Assembly (NCBI GenBank): GCA_037974665.1
Contig: CM075767.1
Span: 26,871,498 to 26,935,497, forward strand
Direction of reading: 5' to 3'
Length of the DNA: 64,000 nt
Origin: Ehretia macrophylla
Taxonomy: Eukaryota > Streptophyta > Magnoliopsida > Boraginales > Ehretiaceae
Positions 46,407 to 58,162 of the stretch are shown here, one piece after another. Every line of letters begins with the position of its first letter. Position 1 is the stretch's first letter. The notes beneath the pieces were generated by a model that was given only the letters and a program-made list of their open reading frames with translations, had not been told where the DNA came from and searched no databases. The translations under genes were made by a program, and so were the position numbers.

Positions 46407-47885
46407 TCAGGTAAAAGAGTAAGGGTCGATAGTCTTCATTTCACCAACATCATCCCAGTAGAGAGGAGACCGACATTTACGCCCATACAGTGCCTCATAA
46501 GGTGCCATACCAATAGTAGCTTGATAACTATTGTTGTAGGCGAACTCTGCCAGTGGCAAATACTTCTCCCAACTCTTACCGAAGTCCAGAATACAAGCCC
46601 GCAACATATCCTCGAGGATTAAGATAGTTCTCTCGGATTGACCATCTGTCTGAGGATGATAAGCTGTACTGAAATTCAAAGTCGTGCCCAAAGCTTTCTG
46701 AATCTTCTGCCATAACTGAGATGTGAATCTGGGATCTCTATCTGACACAATACTCTTTGGAATTCCATGAAGTCGGACAACATTCTCAATATACAACTCT
46801 ACCAGCTTGTCAAGAGAATCAGACTTCTTTTTAGCAATAAAATGAGAAGTCTTGGTCAATCTATCCACAATAACCCAAACTAAGTCATTACCCTTCGAAG
46901 ACCTCGGTAAATCTGATATGAAATCCATGGTAATATGATCCCATTTCCAAACAGGAATAGCCAAAGGCTGCAACAACCCTGCAGGTCTCTGATGTTCTGC
47001 TTTAACCTTTTGACAAGTAAGACATCGAGCAACATAGTCAGCAATTTCTCTCTTCATATTATTCCACCAGAAATTCTGCTTCAAATCTTTATACATTTTA
47101 GTACTGCCTGGATGGATAGTATATCTAGAACTGTGTGCCTCAATAAGAATATCCTTCTTCAGAGTTGGATCATTCGGAATACAGATTCTACCTTTGAATT
47201 TGAGAATACCATCGTCGTGCAGTTTGAAATCCGACTTTCCCCCTTTAGAATTCTCTAAGACTTTCAACAATTGAAGATCAGCCTGTTGAGCTTCTCGAAT
47301 CCTGGATAACAACAGAGATTGAATCTGCAAACTTGCGAATTGAATACCAGAATTTGAAGTACTAGGCTTCCATAAGCACAATTCTTCCATGAATTCCCAA
47401 TTCTTGATAATCAAGCTAGCAACAGTAACCTTTCGGCTCAAAGCATCAGCAACAATATTGGCCTTACCTGGAAGATAGTTAATAGTGCAGTTATAGTCCT
47501 CAAGTAATTCCAGCCAACGCCTCTGCCTCATGTTCAACTCTTTCTGTGAAAACAGATATTTCAAGCTCTTATGATCTGTAAAGATTTCAAACTTGTTGCC
47601 CCAGAGATAATGACGCCATTTCTTTAATGCAAGAATGATAGCGGCAAGCTCAAGATCATGAGTCGGATAGTTGAGTTCATAAGGCTTCAGTTTCCTGGAA
47701 GCATAAGCAATAACCCTGCCATTCTGCATCAATACACAACCCAGACCTTCCTTCGAAGCATCACTATAGATCACCAGATTATCATAACCCTCAGGTAACG
47801 CAAGGATAGGAGCTGTAGTCAATCTCTTCTTCAATTCCTGGAAGCTGGCCTCGTATTTATCATTCCAGTCAAATACTGTTTTCTT
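46407..47885 (-). pseudogene. Chromovirus RNase H and integrase
   Basis: A long clean frame, 47834-46407 (475 codons). RNase [27 protein letters not shown] and [10 protein letters not shown] (about 47770-47440). Integrase: the zinc finger ends [14 protein letters not shown]. The core has [26 protein letters not shown] (second Asp) and TDGQSERTI (Glu), followed by the [16 protein letters not shown] block. The full DDE set is intact. A stop at 47888-47886 (glutamine codon changed to TAG) separates it from RT. Confidence 0.85.
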
Positions 47886-48485
47886 CTAAGTAAGTTGAGT
47901 TAAAGGCCCTGCAATCTTAGAGAAATCCTTGACAAACCTCCGATAATACCCAGCTAAACCAAGGAAGCTACGAATTTCTGTTACAGTTTCAGGTCGTTTC
48001 CAAGATAACACCACTTCAATCTTCGCTGGATCAACAGAAATACCATCCTGATTAAGACCCCGATAATCAATGCATAAGCGAAGAGATCCGTCTTTCTTTT
48101 TAACAAATAGAAATGGCGCGCCCCACGGTGAAGAACTCGGCTGAATGAATCCCTTCTCAAGCAAGCCCTGCAATTGAACTTTCAATTCCTGCAATTCAGG
48201 TGGAGCCATTCTATACGGAGTCCTAGAGATAGGTGAAGTCCCCGGCAATAAATCAATCATGAACTCTATATCTCTATCAGGCGGTAACCCAGGTAATTCC
48301 TCAGGAAAGACCCCCAGAAACTCCCTCACGATAGGTACATCATTCAATTTCAATTGATCCCCAAGTTGATTAATCAAATATGCAAGATAAGCCTCACAAC
48401 CCTTGCTCAATAATTTAGATGCCCTAATAGAAGAAATAATAGGAGTTCCCGTAGATTTTCTACTACCAACTATTTTAATTATAGG
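47886..48485 (-). pseudogene. Chromovirus RT with the catalytic core deleted in frame
   Basis: The frame 48410-47886 begins at the protease-RT linker and holds the RT N-terminus ([35 protein letters not shown]). At about 48050 it goes from DYRGLNQ straight into [11 protein letters not shown], part of the RT thumb/connection. Compared with the intact order at 60074-60520, about 432 bases (144 codons) are missing. The lost part includes both catalytic aspartate boxes. The deletion keeps the frame. This RT cannot polymerise DNA. Confidence 0.85.
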
Positions 48486-48890
48486 CTAGTCAGGCATTTC
48501 TATATACACAATCTTCTTTTTACAATCAAGATGGGCATAATATTTACTTAACCAGTCCATCCCCAATATAATTTCAAAGTCATTGAAGGGTAGGATAATC
48601 AAATCAGCAGGAAAAACACGACCCTCAATAAATATACTACATGCTCTGCAAATAGATCTAGTAACAAACTTCGGACCCATAGGAGTATAAACCACAATCT
48701 CATGCAATAGTTTATCATGCTTCAGTTTAGCATTTTGTGCACAAGTAGGAGTAATAAAAGAATGCGAAGCCCCGGAATCAATTAAAACCTTAACTGATTG
48801 ATCATTAAGAAGAAAAATACCTTCTACCACAGCGGTAGTATCCGGAAGCTCCTCAGCATCCAAAGCAAATACACGGGCCTGGCCTCATGG
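48486..48890 (-). pseudogene. Chromovirus aspartic protease
   Basis: The frame 48863-48486 contains VLIDSGASHSFI (the Asp-Ser-Gly active site) and IILGMDWLSKY, both standard for Ty3/Gypsy proteases. It would cleave the Gag-Pol precursor inside the particle. A stop and frame change separate it from the zinc knuckles upstream. Confidence 0.82.
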
Positions 48891-50095
48891 TGGTGGTGCT
48901 GCAGCTGGTGCCCTGGTTGAGAGTTCTGAGCTGACGTCTAACCCCCTAGGGTTCTTAAATTTCTGACAGTCCTTAACCCTGTGCTGATCACTGCCGCAAC
49001 CTGTACACTTGTTATGTTTCTTCCAACAAACATCCTCAGTGTGGCCCTAACGCTGACAGAAGCTGCACTGCTGGTGACGTCTTAGAGCAGTGCCTCCCGA
49101 AGGAGCTCTGTAAGTAGAGGTAGCTGAACTACCCTGTTGCGAACGGGATACTGCTGGACGGAATTGACTCTGTGTCTGACTCTGAACTGGTCGTGTCTGA
49201 GTCTGAGTAGGCCCTGTATAACTCTGAGTCTGCCTCGGTTGTGAACTCTGCCCAACTGATATAGCCTACCCCTGGTACCCTTGACTCTGAGACTGAAACC
49301 GTTTACTCGATTGACTGGTCTCGGCTAACACATCGGCCTTGCGTTTCTCATATCTCGAGGCGGCTCGGACTACTGCAGCATAGTTAGGAAAATCATTTGC
49401 AGACAAGTTCAGCATAATATCCATCCTCAAACCCAGGATAAACTCTGGATCTTCATGTCCTCCAGTTGTATCAAAGCTGGTGCGTAACGGGAAAGCCGGG
49501 TAAAAGTAGCCTCATATTGATCTACTGTCATACTCCCCTGTTTCAGGTTTATGAACTCTGATTGACGCCTCTCGCGGGCAACCACCGATATATACTTGTC
49601 TCGGAATTCTCGGACAAAGTCGGCCCACGAATGATGGACCCCCTCGGCTTCCCATTTCTCACTGACGGTACGCCACCAATCTTCAGCATCACCCTCGAGA
49701 AGGAAAGTGGCATAAGTAATCTTCCTGTCATCATGGCACTCGAGTATTGCTGCCATTCTCTCAAACTTCCTTAGCCACATCTCAGCCTTCATATCGTCCG
49801 GTTCTCCAAAGAAAGTATAGGCCCCATGATGAATGAACCGGTCATACAGATTACCTCTGGTAGGGCCACTACCTCCGGCTCTCGCAGCCTGATTACCTCC
49901 AACGACCCCTGGCTGACCCTGCTATGTCACAAACTGGGCGATAGTGTTCATAGCAGTGGCCATCGTGGCCAAGATCTGTGCAGTGCTCGGTTCTTGAACC
50001 TGCGGTGCATTTTTGGCCACCTCAGCTTCTTGCCCATGAACCCCCTCGGGTTCTCCACCAACATTCAGATTTTCAGTACGACGGCGGGGCCCCAT
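48891..50095 (-). pseudogene. gag: Chromovirus gag with two zinc knuckles
   Basis: Start at ATG 50095, about 335 nt after the PBS. The capsid core lies at 49792-49427 with ATFLLEGDAEDWWRTV and GSMTVDQYEATFTRLSRYAP. A TAG near 49926 (from a Gln codon) and a frameshift near 49430 break it. A Gln/Ser-rich linker (about 49300-49110) leads to two CCHC knuckles (CSFCQR-stop-GHTEDVC and CTGCGSDQHRVKDC, about 49075-48970). Gag forms the particle and binds RNA. Confidence 0.8.
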
Positions 50096-50429
50096 CTCGA
50101 ATAGCTAGAATGCAAAGTGTTATGACAGGTATATATATGTATATATGCAATTTATAAGTAAACACATAAAGAAAAGTCCAATTAGATTCACATAAAGTCA
50201 AGTACATAGAAGTTCAAATAAATATTCTACATTCTTGAAGTACACGTAAATCACTAGATCATACTTGACATTCTAGACTCTTGATATTCTATTTCCATGC
50301 TAGCATGTTCATTCCTTATTCAAATTTCACTTAGGCAAATCAAAATCACAGACTCATGCATTCACAAAGTCACATAACAAATCTCTACCCACAGACCGAG
50401 AAATTTAACCCGGCTTCATGCAATCTATA
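50096..50429 (-). other. Chromovirus 5' untranslated region
   Basis: AT-rich leader between the PBS and the gag ATG. No ORF or repeat stands out. It presumably contains the packaging signal. Confidence 0.5.
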
Positions 50430-50441
50430 GCTCTGATACCA
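50430..50441 (-). other. Primer-binding site of the chromovirus
   Basis: TGGTATCAGAGC on the minus strand, six bases from the 5' LTR (50448). Initiator tRNA-Met type. Confidence 0.9.
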
Positions 50442-50447
50442 CTTAAA

Positions 50448-52940
50448 TGTCACGCCCCGACCCAACCCCCAAGCTAAAGGCTAAGTCCAGACCCGACACA
50501 CGGACAGAGTCTCCCCTGTACCGTGGACATTCTGGAAACCTGTGAACTTACAAATAAGGTAACTACAAGGTAAACAAACTTTTCATGGCTATATATAAAG
50601 ATTCAAGGCCATCCGAGCCTTGAAGTAAACAACAATTCCAAAACCACACAAGCATGCAAGAACTTTGTTTACAACATAGTCTAGCAGCCATGACATTCTA
50701 GGATATCAATAAAACATAATTAAAAGACAACATTTCTACCATAAGCCATTCACTCCCAAGCATGCAAGGAAATAAAACAGGAATAAAGGTTATTATAATA
50801 CATGGCTTCCAAATCTACACCACAATCAACTATCCTTCAAATTTACACAACAGGCATATACATAGCCCTTAGGCCACAAAATAGGACATAAGATAAACAG
50901 TGGAGCCTTCCACAAGGCAGCAAGAAATTAAACCACCGAAAGTAATCAGGCACGGCAACTAAGGTAAAGGATCAGTCTGAACTTCCTCCTCCTCAACTAA
51001 CTCAACAAGCTGGGGATCACCCTCAGCGTCTCCTGAAACATATATTGAGGTATGAGCAACCACTGTTGCCCAGTGAGGGATATAGTCCCGGGGCGTGCAA
51101 TGCAACAGATAATACAATTATACAACAATAACACTTAGACAATTAAAGAAACAATGATAATTTAAATAACCACACATTTAAAGGATACATTTCATACAAT
51201 CCCCTATACACCAATCTTCACTGGTCTTCATTCACGATCCACGAACCACGAGCACGATCACGATAAGCCGGCATAATCCCCAAACACTCTAGTGGGTGTA
51301 CTCCGGATGTACCCCGATAATCCTACGACCCAACATCCCCTGGAAATCTCCAGACCAGGCGAATGAGGGACTAGGGCATGGAGTTTGAATATCCACCGGC
51401 AAGCCCTCTACCGCCCAGCCGATATTCAACACATCCGCCCCTAACACTATGGTTGCGCAACCACGATGCAATGCACTTAACAATGGCAAGTTAATAGCAA
51501 TAATATAAGCATTAACACATAGGAGGATCAACAAAGTAGGTTGACCTCGATGCAATTAGAATAGGAGCAATTATAGAAGCTAATAAGCAGTTTACAAAGG
51601 AACATATACAAAATAAGCATAGAATCATACCAAAAGCTCCAAATCAACTTGAAACCACATATAAACACTTAAGGAGTCATGCCATGGGTTTAGAAGTGTG
51701 AGTCAATCGAAATTGTACCTAAACCCCTTTGTTTTTCAAACTATTTCTCTTCCAAACCAAGGTTAATGATTCCATTTTCAAAGGAAACTCCCAACCTTCT
51801 AACTAACCCTCAAGGTACCCTCTCAACCCTCTAACTCATTCAAATGCCCGCGATTACCCCGAAAGCCCCAAATTCCCTCTTATGGCTTTAAACTACACAT
51901 ACATTTTCCGGGCTTCAAACAAGGGATATCAAGACTTCTATAGCACCTAGATAGCCTAAGGATACTAGAATTGAAGCCCGAATTCACCCGGATTCTCATT
52001 AACCCCGAAATCCCTTTGTTAAAGTCGACTATTTTACGTTTTATGCGATTTTAGGACAATGCAAGTGCACGGGGCTATTAGACTACTTTCACTAGCACCT
52101 AAGGCATCTATTAGAAGCATTGAATTAAGTTAAAACGCGCGATTTCACAAAACCCTAGAATTCCCGTCACTATTCACCCTAAAAATCAAACTAACGATTC
52201 TAACCGTTTAAAAAGCGAAACGATGGCTCAAATGTGTTCCCTAACATTCATATACATGGTATAATAGCATAGATAATCAATACAATAGCATTTGAATACT
52301 TTGTCAACAAATCAAGAAAATAGCAACTATTTAGAAATGCAAAAATAAGCCGTGAAATCCCTCACCAATACGCGTAAGAGCACCTAGGAACCTTGCAAAC
52401 ACCCTACACTAGTTGCTCAAGGCTTGGCTTGGCTTGGCTTGAATTGATGATTTGATGAAGCAAAAATCTCCAAATGTGCAAGGGAAGGGCTGTCGGGTTT
52501 GGCACGTTCACATGCTGAAATTGTTTTGTTTTTGTGTTAAAATGTGCTTGTGTTATGTTTTATTAAGTAGGCCTTGATGTGGGGTCATGTTGGGTGCTTA
52601 AGTGGCTTCTAAAATGCGCGTTGAAAGCTTAGAAATGAGCCTAAGGTGAAACATGTGTGCTAGATAATTAAATCTCTAAGTTAGTTACGTAACACTATTC
52701 ATTCAACTACAAAAATCATTTTCTAAATGAGCTCTCCTATCGCCTCTAGCTCAATTGCACATTTTTCCCACTACTTTAACAATTAATATGATTTAATAAA
52801 AATTCTAATTAACTAATAGAATGCAGTTTAAAAACAAAGTGAATAGTAACTTAAGGAGACAGTTAATAAGGCATAGAAAGAGATGCGCAAACAAAGGATG
52901 CAACAGTAACTAAATGCATGGCTAAATCTCGGGCGTCACA
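50448..52940 (-). repeat. 5' LTR of the chromovirus (2493 bp)
   Basis: Nearly identical partner of 43340-45832. It contains the conserved block at 51292-51341. On the minus strand it would drive transcription of the element. Confidence 0.93.
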
Positions 52941-53332
52941 TTGATGCTGTTCCAAGAATGAACTTATCCTGAAGGGTTTGGAACTGGAGTGGCCTTCTGT
53001 CTATATCTACGGAGATCAGGTTCAGAAAGTATGGGAAGATAGGTTTTTGAGCGGGAAGAGCATACGGATTGTACAGAGACTGTAGAGGATTTGTACACGG
53101 CTGTAAGGGTTGCTGGCTTGATAGGTAATAAAGATTTGAACTTTTGTGTGAGTTGGAAAGTTTGGTAATATGAGTATGGGTTTAACAGAGAGAGTTTGAA
53201 GAGTTCTCCTGGTTTGGTAGATGGAGGTGTTTGGGTTATGTCTACCTCATAATGAGATGTAGAAGGATCAAAGGAAGTGACTTCGGAGTTGTTAGTAACA
53301 ACTTCATGTTCTGGCAGGGGAAAGTCAGCCAT
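52941..53332 (-). pseudogene. EPRV segment H continued: gag N-terminal region
   Basis: The start of the gag copy that continues at 43339. ATG 53332-53330 has the ACCATGG context; an in-frame upstream ATG lies at 53386. The frame is open from 53386 to 52964 and carries the PLPEHEVV block and the Ser/Thr-rich part. The join across the chromovirus is clean when one ttgat copy is removed. Confidence 0.75.
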
Positions 53333-53890
53333 GGTGGATACACTGGTCACAACTGGACTTACTGTGGGACTTACTGCATCTTTCATTCACTCTTTAACGG
53401 CTATTGTCCTATTGCCAAAGACTCTAGTGTTCAACACACAAGTATTGTTTCAGATCTTCAATACCATAATAGGGAAGTACTACAGTTAACTAGGCTGTGG
53501 TACCACTAAAGGAAAGGTGAGGAGCGGGAGGCGGAAGACAAGGCTAAAGGCTAAGAGTAGAAATAAGGAAGATGTAGGCTATTTGAGAGAAAGAAAGATG
53601 TGTTTTAATCCCAATCTGACTATATTTGACTCTGCCCCTTTAGTCAGGGGTTCTTCATTATTTATAGGCAAACCATTACAAAGCCTAATAATACAAAGCG
53701 GAATCTTTACTATTCCTGACAAGGACTAAAGCAGCTTCCTTTAATAAAGGAAAAGCTGACATGACATAAATAGATTCCTAATAATTCACAATAAGACAAA
53801 CGTGACGCGACTAAAGCAGTTTCCTCTAATAAAGGAAATCTCACTTATTACAAATAGACAAACAAGACATGACTTAAAGGGAATCTGAAA
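53333..53890 (-). promoter_or_regulatory. EPRV segment H leader, PBS (about 53504-53488) and promoter (TATA 53666-53659)
   Basis: On the minus strand TATAAATA at 53666-53659 is followed by the leader. Then comes a PBS reading TGGTACCACAGCCTAGTT, two changes from the iMet consensus. The leader then has two GTAAGT words before the gag start. Promoter modules AAAGGAAA lie near 53745 and 53835. Confidence 0.72.
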
Positions 53891-54304
53891 TGACAAATGA
53901 TTCCTGTCATATCCTATTATTACAACATGACAAACCTATTTACATGACACGAAGCTTGGTCATGGGGTCCTCCCGGGATTCCTGGAATCCTGTCTGCAAT
54001 GAGTTACCATCTGTCATTATTGAGATCGATACCACTAAGGGGAAGGTGAGATACGGGAGGCTGAAGACAAGGCTAAATGGTAAGGGTAGAAATAAGGAAG
54101 ATGTAGGCTATTCGAGAGAAAAAAAAAAGATGTGTTTCAATCCAAATCTGATTCTATCTGACTCTATCTAACTCTACCCCTTTAGTCAGGGGTTCTTCAT
54201 TATTTATTGGCGAACCATTACAATGCCTAATAATACAAAGTGAAATCTTCACTATTCTTGACAAGGACTAAAGCAGCGTCCTTTAATAAAAGAAAAGCAA
54301 ACAT
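53891..54304 (-). promoter_or_regulatory. EPRV second promoter/leader joined to the viral 3' end (degenerate TATA 54208-54201)
   Basis: On the minus strand this is a promoter with AATAAATA in place of TATAAATA, then the leader up to CTTAGTGGTATC. It jumps within the PBS word TGGTATC to the last part of the coding region (GATCTCAATAATGAC), which runs into the promoter of segment H. All gag-pol is missing. The segment ends at 54304 at the next LTR element, whose far side lies outside the window. Confidence 0.65.
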
Positions 54305-57300
54305 TGTGAAGCCCGACCTCGATTTGTGTGCGATACCTCGTGTCGTGTGCCCTAACCTTGAATTATGTGCCTTGACCTAGGTTTAAGAATCGTGTCTTGA
54401 TTTACGTGCATTCATTTAGAGTTGCGTGCATTTACATGGAATACGTGCATTCGTCTTGTAGTTCGTGCCTTACCTCGAAGTGCGTACCCTAAACCTAGGA
54501 AAGCGTGCCCGTACGCTAATCAATAAAGAATCCTACACAAAGCACTAGACTATTAAATAATCCTACAAACTCCACTAACTCTTATTTTAATCCTAAGTCA
54601 AATTCAATTCAATATTTTAATGTTCAAACATTCTTTATTCTTATTCTTTATTCCTATTCTTTTTGCAAAACCCATGCACCTCAAAAGTCCACACTTATTA
54701 TAACCCATAATACCTTAATTTGAATCTGAAATTTCAGATTTTTAAGCTCCTTGGTCGGCCAAACCAAGGCCTTGTGACATGCTTTGCAATTTAAAAATCA
54801 TCATAGATAAGTTATGACACAAGCTCAAGACACCATGAATAAAAAAACTCCAAAATATCCTACCCAAAGCCACCATTCTCGGCCCTTGCAATGCCATGCC
54901 AAAAAAAAAATTCAAAATGCTTCAAAATACAACACAAAATCATATTTTTGTAAGCCTATAGCTGACCACATGCACAAACATACCATTTCTTTCTCTTAAG
55001 CTCTCATTCTCTCATTTTCTCTCTCTCTCTCTCTCGGCCAAGGCTGCATCCTTAAGCTCCATAGCTTAAGTTCTCATTCTAAGGCTCTCCTAGATACTCA
55101 AAGACTCTAAGGAACTCAACCATAGCAGCCCAAGCAAGCAAGAAGCAAGAAAAGATGCATGCAAGCTCATAGAACTCTTCATTTCGGCCCTAGGTATGTT
55201 TTGATAGCTTTTCTTTCATTTCCTTTTGTTCTAATCACATACACATGCTAAGAACATGATAACTAAGCTAGGAATTAAAGAACCACAAGCTATCTCTCGG
55301 CCAAGCAAGGAGAGAAGACCTTTTTTGTGCATCTTCAAGAGCATTGTGCATCTTAATCTATTATCTTGCTAAGGTGAGGGTTAAACTCCTTTAAAAGCTT
55401 TCAAAAATCACATGCACGCCTTCGTATGACTATATTTGCCTCTGTAGTTGTTGTATATGTGTGTATATGAGCTTATATAACCATGCATGGCAAGATTTTT
55501 GGCTAGAACTTGAAGAGAGGTAAAAATCGTGTAGTTGGCAGATCTCTGACTTGGTCGAGTGAAGTGCATTTGGCCTAGTAAATGATGTTGAAAAAGTGTG
55601 AAAATTGGTAGGTGACTATTTTTTCCAGTACTGAGAATTTTTCGTAGAAATAGGCCAAGGCCAATTTTGATTCTAAGGTCTCCAAAATGGTAAAACATCG
55701 AAAGGTATCAAAATCTCGAAAAATTGGAAAGTTGAAGTAGAATCTGGCAGCCTTCTGACTTTGTAGAATGAAGCCGTTTTCGTCTAGCAAATGATGTACA
55801 AAATGGCAGAAATAGGTTTCTACATTTTGCAGTTCTGGACATTTTTGTCAGAAATATACCAAAGCCAATTATGATTCTAAGGCCCTCAAAATTGGCAGAA
55901 ATCGTAATGTGTCTAAAACTGGATAGTTTTGCGTAGTCTCATGGTTTTGGCCACAACTCCTAAGTCCGAACTCCAAATGACGTGAGGTTTGTTTCTGGAT
56001 TTAAATTACTCATTAAGCTTTAGTTTGACATTTTGTTCACTGAAATTGGCGATTGTTTTCTCATCTAATCGAATGTGGGAAAATAGACTATTGTCGTGAG
56101 GGTTTTGTTTAGTGATGTGATTAGAATCTTGTTGAGACCTTGCTTGGGGTATTGAATGCTTGGAATTGTGGCACTTGGATGTTGTGTGGACCGTTGTAGT
56201 TGGTTGAAGCTGCTTAATGTGATTGATGTATGGTTTGGGATCATTAATCGATGAATGGTATGCTTAATCGCACGTTTAAGCACGGAATTGAGACCTTAAC
56301 GCTTATGACTTTTGTTAAGAGATGGCCTATTGGTTTAATGTGTCAAATTGTGTGGTTAATAGGCTGCCCGTATTTGTCCTTATAGCTCTAAATGTGATAT
56401 CCGATGACTGCATATTGCTAAGTGAGCTATTCTTGTGTCCGGTCTCTTGTAAACGCTGTTGCATGCTTGTATAAACTTATGACTTGATACGTGAACCCTG
56501 AAATGAGTTATAGGACTTGATTTACATGCGTTACTCGGCTGCTCGTTTAATGTTCATATGACTCTACATGTTTTACAAAATGAAAATTCACGTCAAAGCA
56601 TGCCTCAAGTGTTTACCTGTCTATGTGCGATCTTATAAATGCTCGGAGGCAACCTACTTTGTTGTCCTCCTAATGTGATATGTTAAATGTTATAATTGTG
56701 CATTGCATACAAGGTTGCAACCTTTCTTCTGGCATGGTAGCATTTCACGCACACCGGGCGGCATCGGGCTTGCCGGTGCTACCGTGAGTACCATGGTCCA
56801 ATTCCCTCTCTCATCTGGGGGCTAGACTTCCTCAGAGAGTTGGGTCGTAGGATTTCGGGGTACATCCGGAGTACAACCATTTGGCGTGATAAGTGGATGA
56901 TTTGAAGTCGGCCGCAACAACTGTTATTGGAAATGAATTGAGAGCAAAAGCTCACCGTATCCTTTTCACTATGTGATTAAGTACTCTCGCTTGGTTCCTA
57001 GAGGACCTCGGGGAGGAAAGACGGGTAATTGTGTTCGTTTATATTTATATTATGTTATAAACTTGTGTTATATGTCATGCTTTCAAAAAGGGTTTTCATT
57101 GTTTAACAGGAAAAAAGGGTTTTCAAAACATATTTCTCGTTCCCCCTCGCTGAGTTCATAAGGACTCACCCTCTTTTATCATCTCAGGTGAAGAAGATCA
57201 GGAATAGGTACCCGAGGATAACGTGCCTATTGATGACTCCTTGGAGTGATTGCCTGCCCTACGTGCCTTACTTGACTGTGACTATTTTGTGAACGATATG

Positions 57301-57884
57301 TTTGTTTTGAAGACTACCTCTTATGTTGTTTATCGTTGTTATTGTAAATGACCCCCATTGTAATTTAGGGTCTAATTTTGGTTTGTACTGACTATAACTA
57401 GACAGACACTCTTTTTGTTGTTTTGCTATCGCCACTTTGATTAGTAGCTACTACAAGCTTATGAATTATTAGGCAAAGAGCCAAGTAAAATGAATCTATC
57501 CAATCTTAAGCAAGTACACATTTGTAGGCTAAGGGATATCAGACACTTGTGTAACAGGAATTAACAAATAAACGGGACATAGTTACCATGCTAGGTGTTA
57601 ATCAAACGAGACCTTAGGATAAATAGTAGGCATATCAGTTGGTGATAAATATTAATCTTAGTTGGAATCGAATTTGGGATTGAAAGTTTTGAGGCGTTTA
57701 GAAAATTAGGTCAAACTAAAGAGCCCAATTACAGCCGTTATGCTGCTAATTTTCCAGAAAACTTTTGGAGTTCTAGTCTAATGGATAAGCTTAACCTTCA
57801 TCAATCGGTTTTAGCTGTAATATAACGAGAACGATTAGTTCACGCCCTAGTCTAGCCTCTATAGGTTGGGTTGAGGACGTGACA
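54305..57884 (+). repeat. 5' LTR of the plus-strand chromovirus (3580 bp)
   Basis: The first 200 bp carry CGTGC words repeated irregularly every 20-25 bases. A (CT)n run lies at about 55018-55036. A conserved block lies at 56820-56870, a hairpin module at 57151-57155 with 57164-57168, and an acceptor-like ATCTCAGGTGAAG at 57181-57193. No gene is seen; the frames at 54814 and 56973 have no support. Confidence 0.85.
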
Positions 57885-57895
57885 CCTTATATTAA

Positions 57896-57907
57896 TGGTA
57901 TCAAAGC
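57896..57907 (+). other. Primer-binding site of the plus-strand chromovirus
   Basis: TGGTATCAAAGC, eleven bases after the LTR end, initiator tRNA-Met type with G-to-A at position 9. Confidence 0.85.
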
Positions 57908-58162
57908 TTAGATTGTTTAAGCCAGGTTTAACTCTCGAAGCATGGGTAGAAGCCCTAAGGTTATTAGGATGACTTGTTTATGTGTGTTAATGTGTGACAA
58001 TGCTAATTGTGCCTTCTTTGTTTCTATGTGCTTATGTGATTAATATGCCTTCATTATTTGAAAATTTTATGCCTACCTGAAATTGTATGTTGCATACTCT
58101 ATACATTAAATTCTTGTTTTGTCGTATTCCAATAAATTGTGCATAATAATCTGTGCCTATAG

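Larger units (their letters stand above)
43340..52940 (-). mobile_element. Young Tekay/Del-like chromovirus with deleted RT core
   Basis: Ends are TGTCACGCCCCG...GGGCGTCACA. The duplication ttgat lies at 43335-43339 and 52941-52945. The 2493-bp LTRs have equal length and differ at about seven positions by my reading. The minus strand carries, from 50095 to 45840, Gag, zinc knuckles, protease, part of RT, RNase H, integrase and a C-terminal chromodomain-like tail. The RT palm and catalytic box are missing. The near-identity of the LTRs makes this the most recent full insertion in the window. Confidence 0.93.

Noticed and set aside
55018-55036. CT microsatellite as a regulatory site
   Set aside because: A short simple repeat inside an LTR, repeated in the other LTR; no evidence for function.
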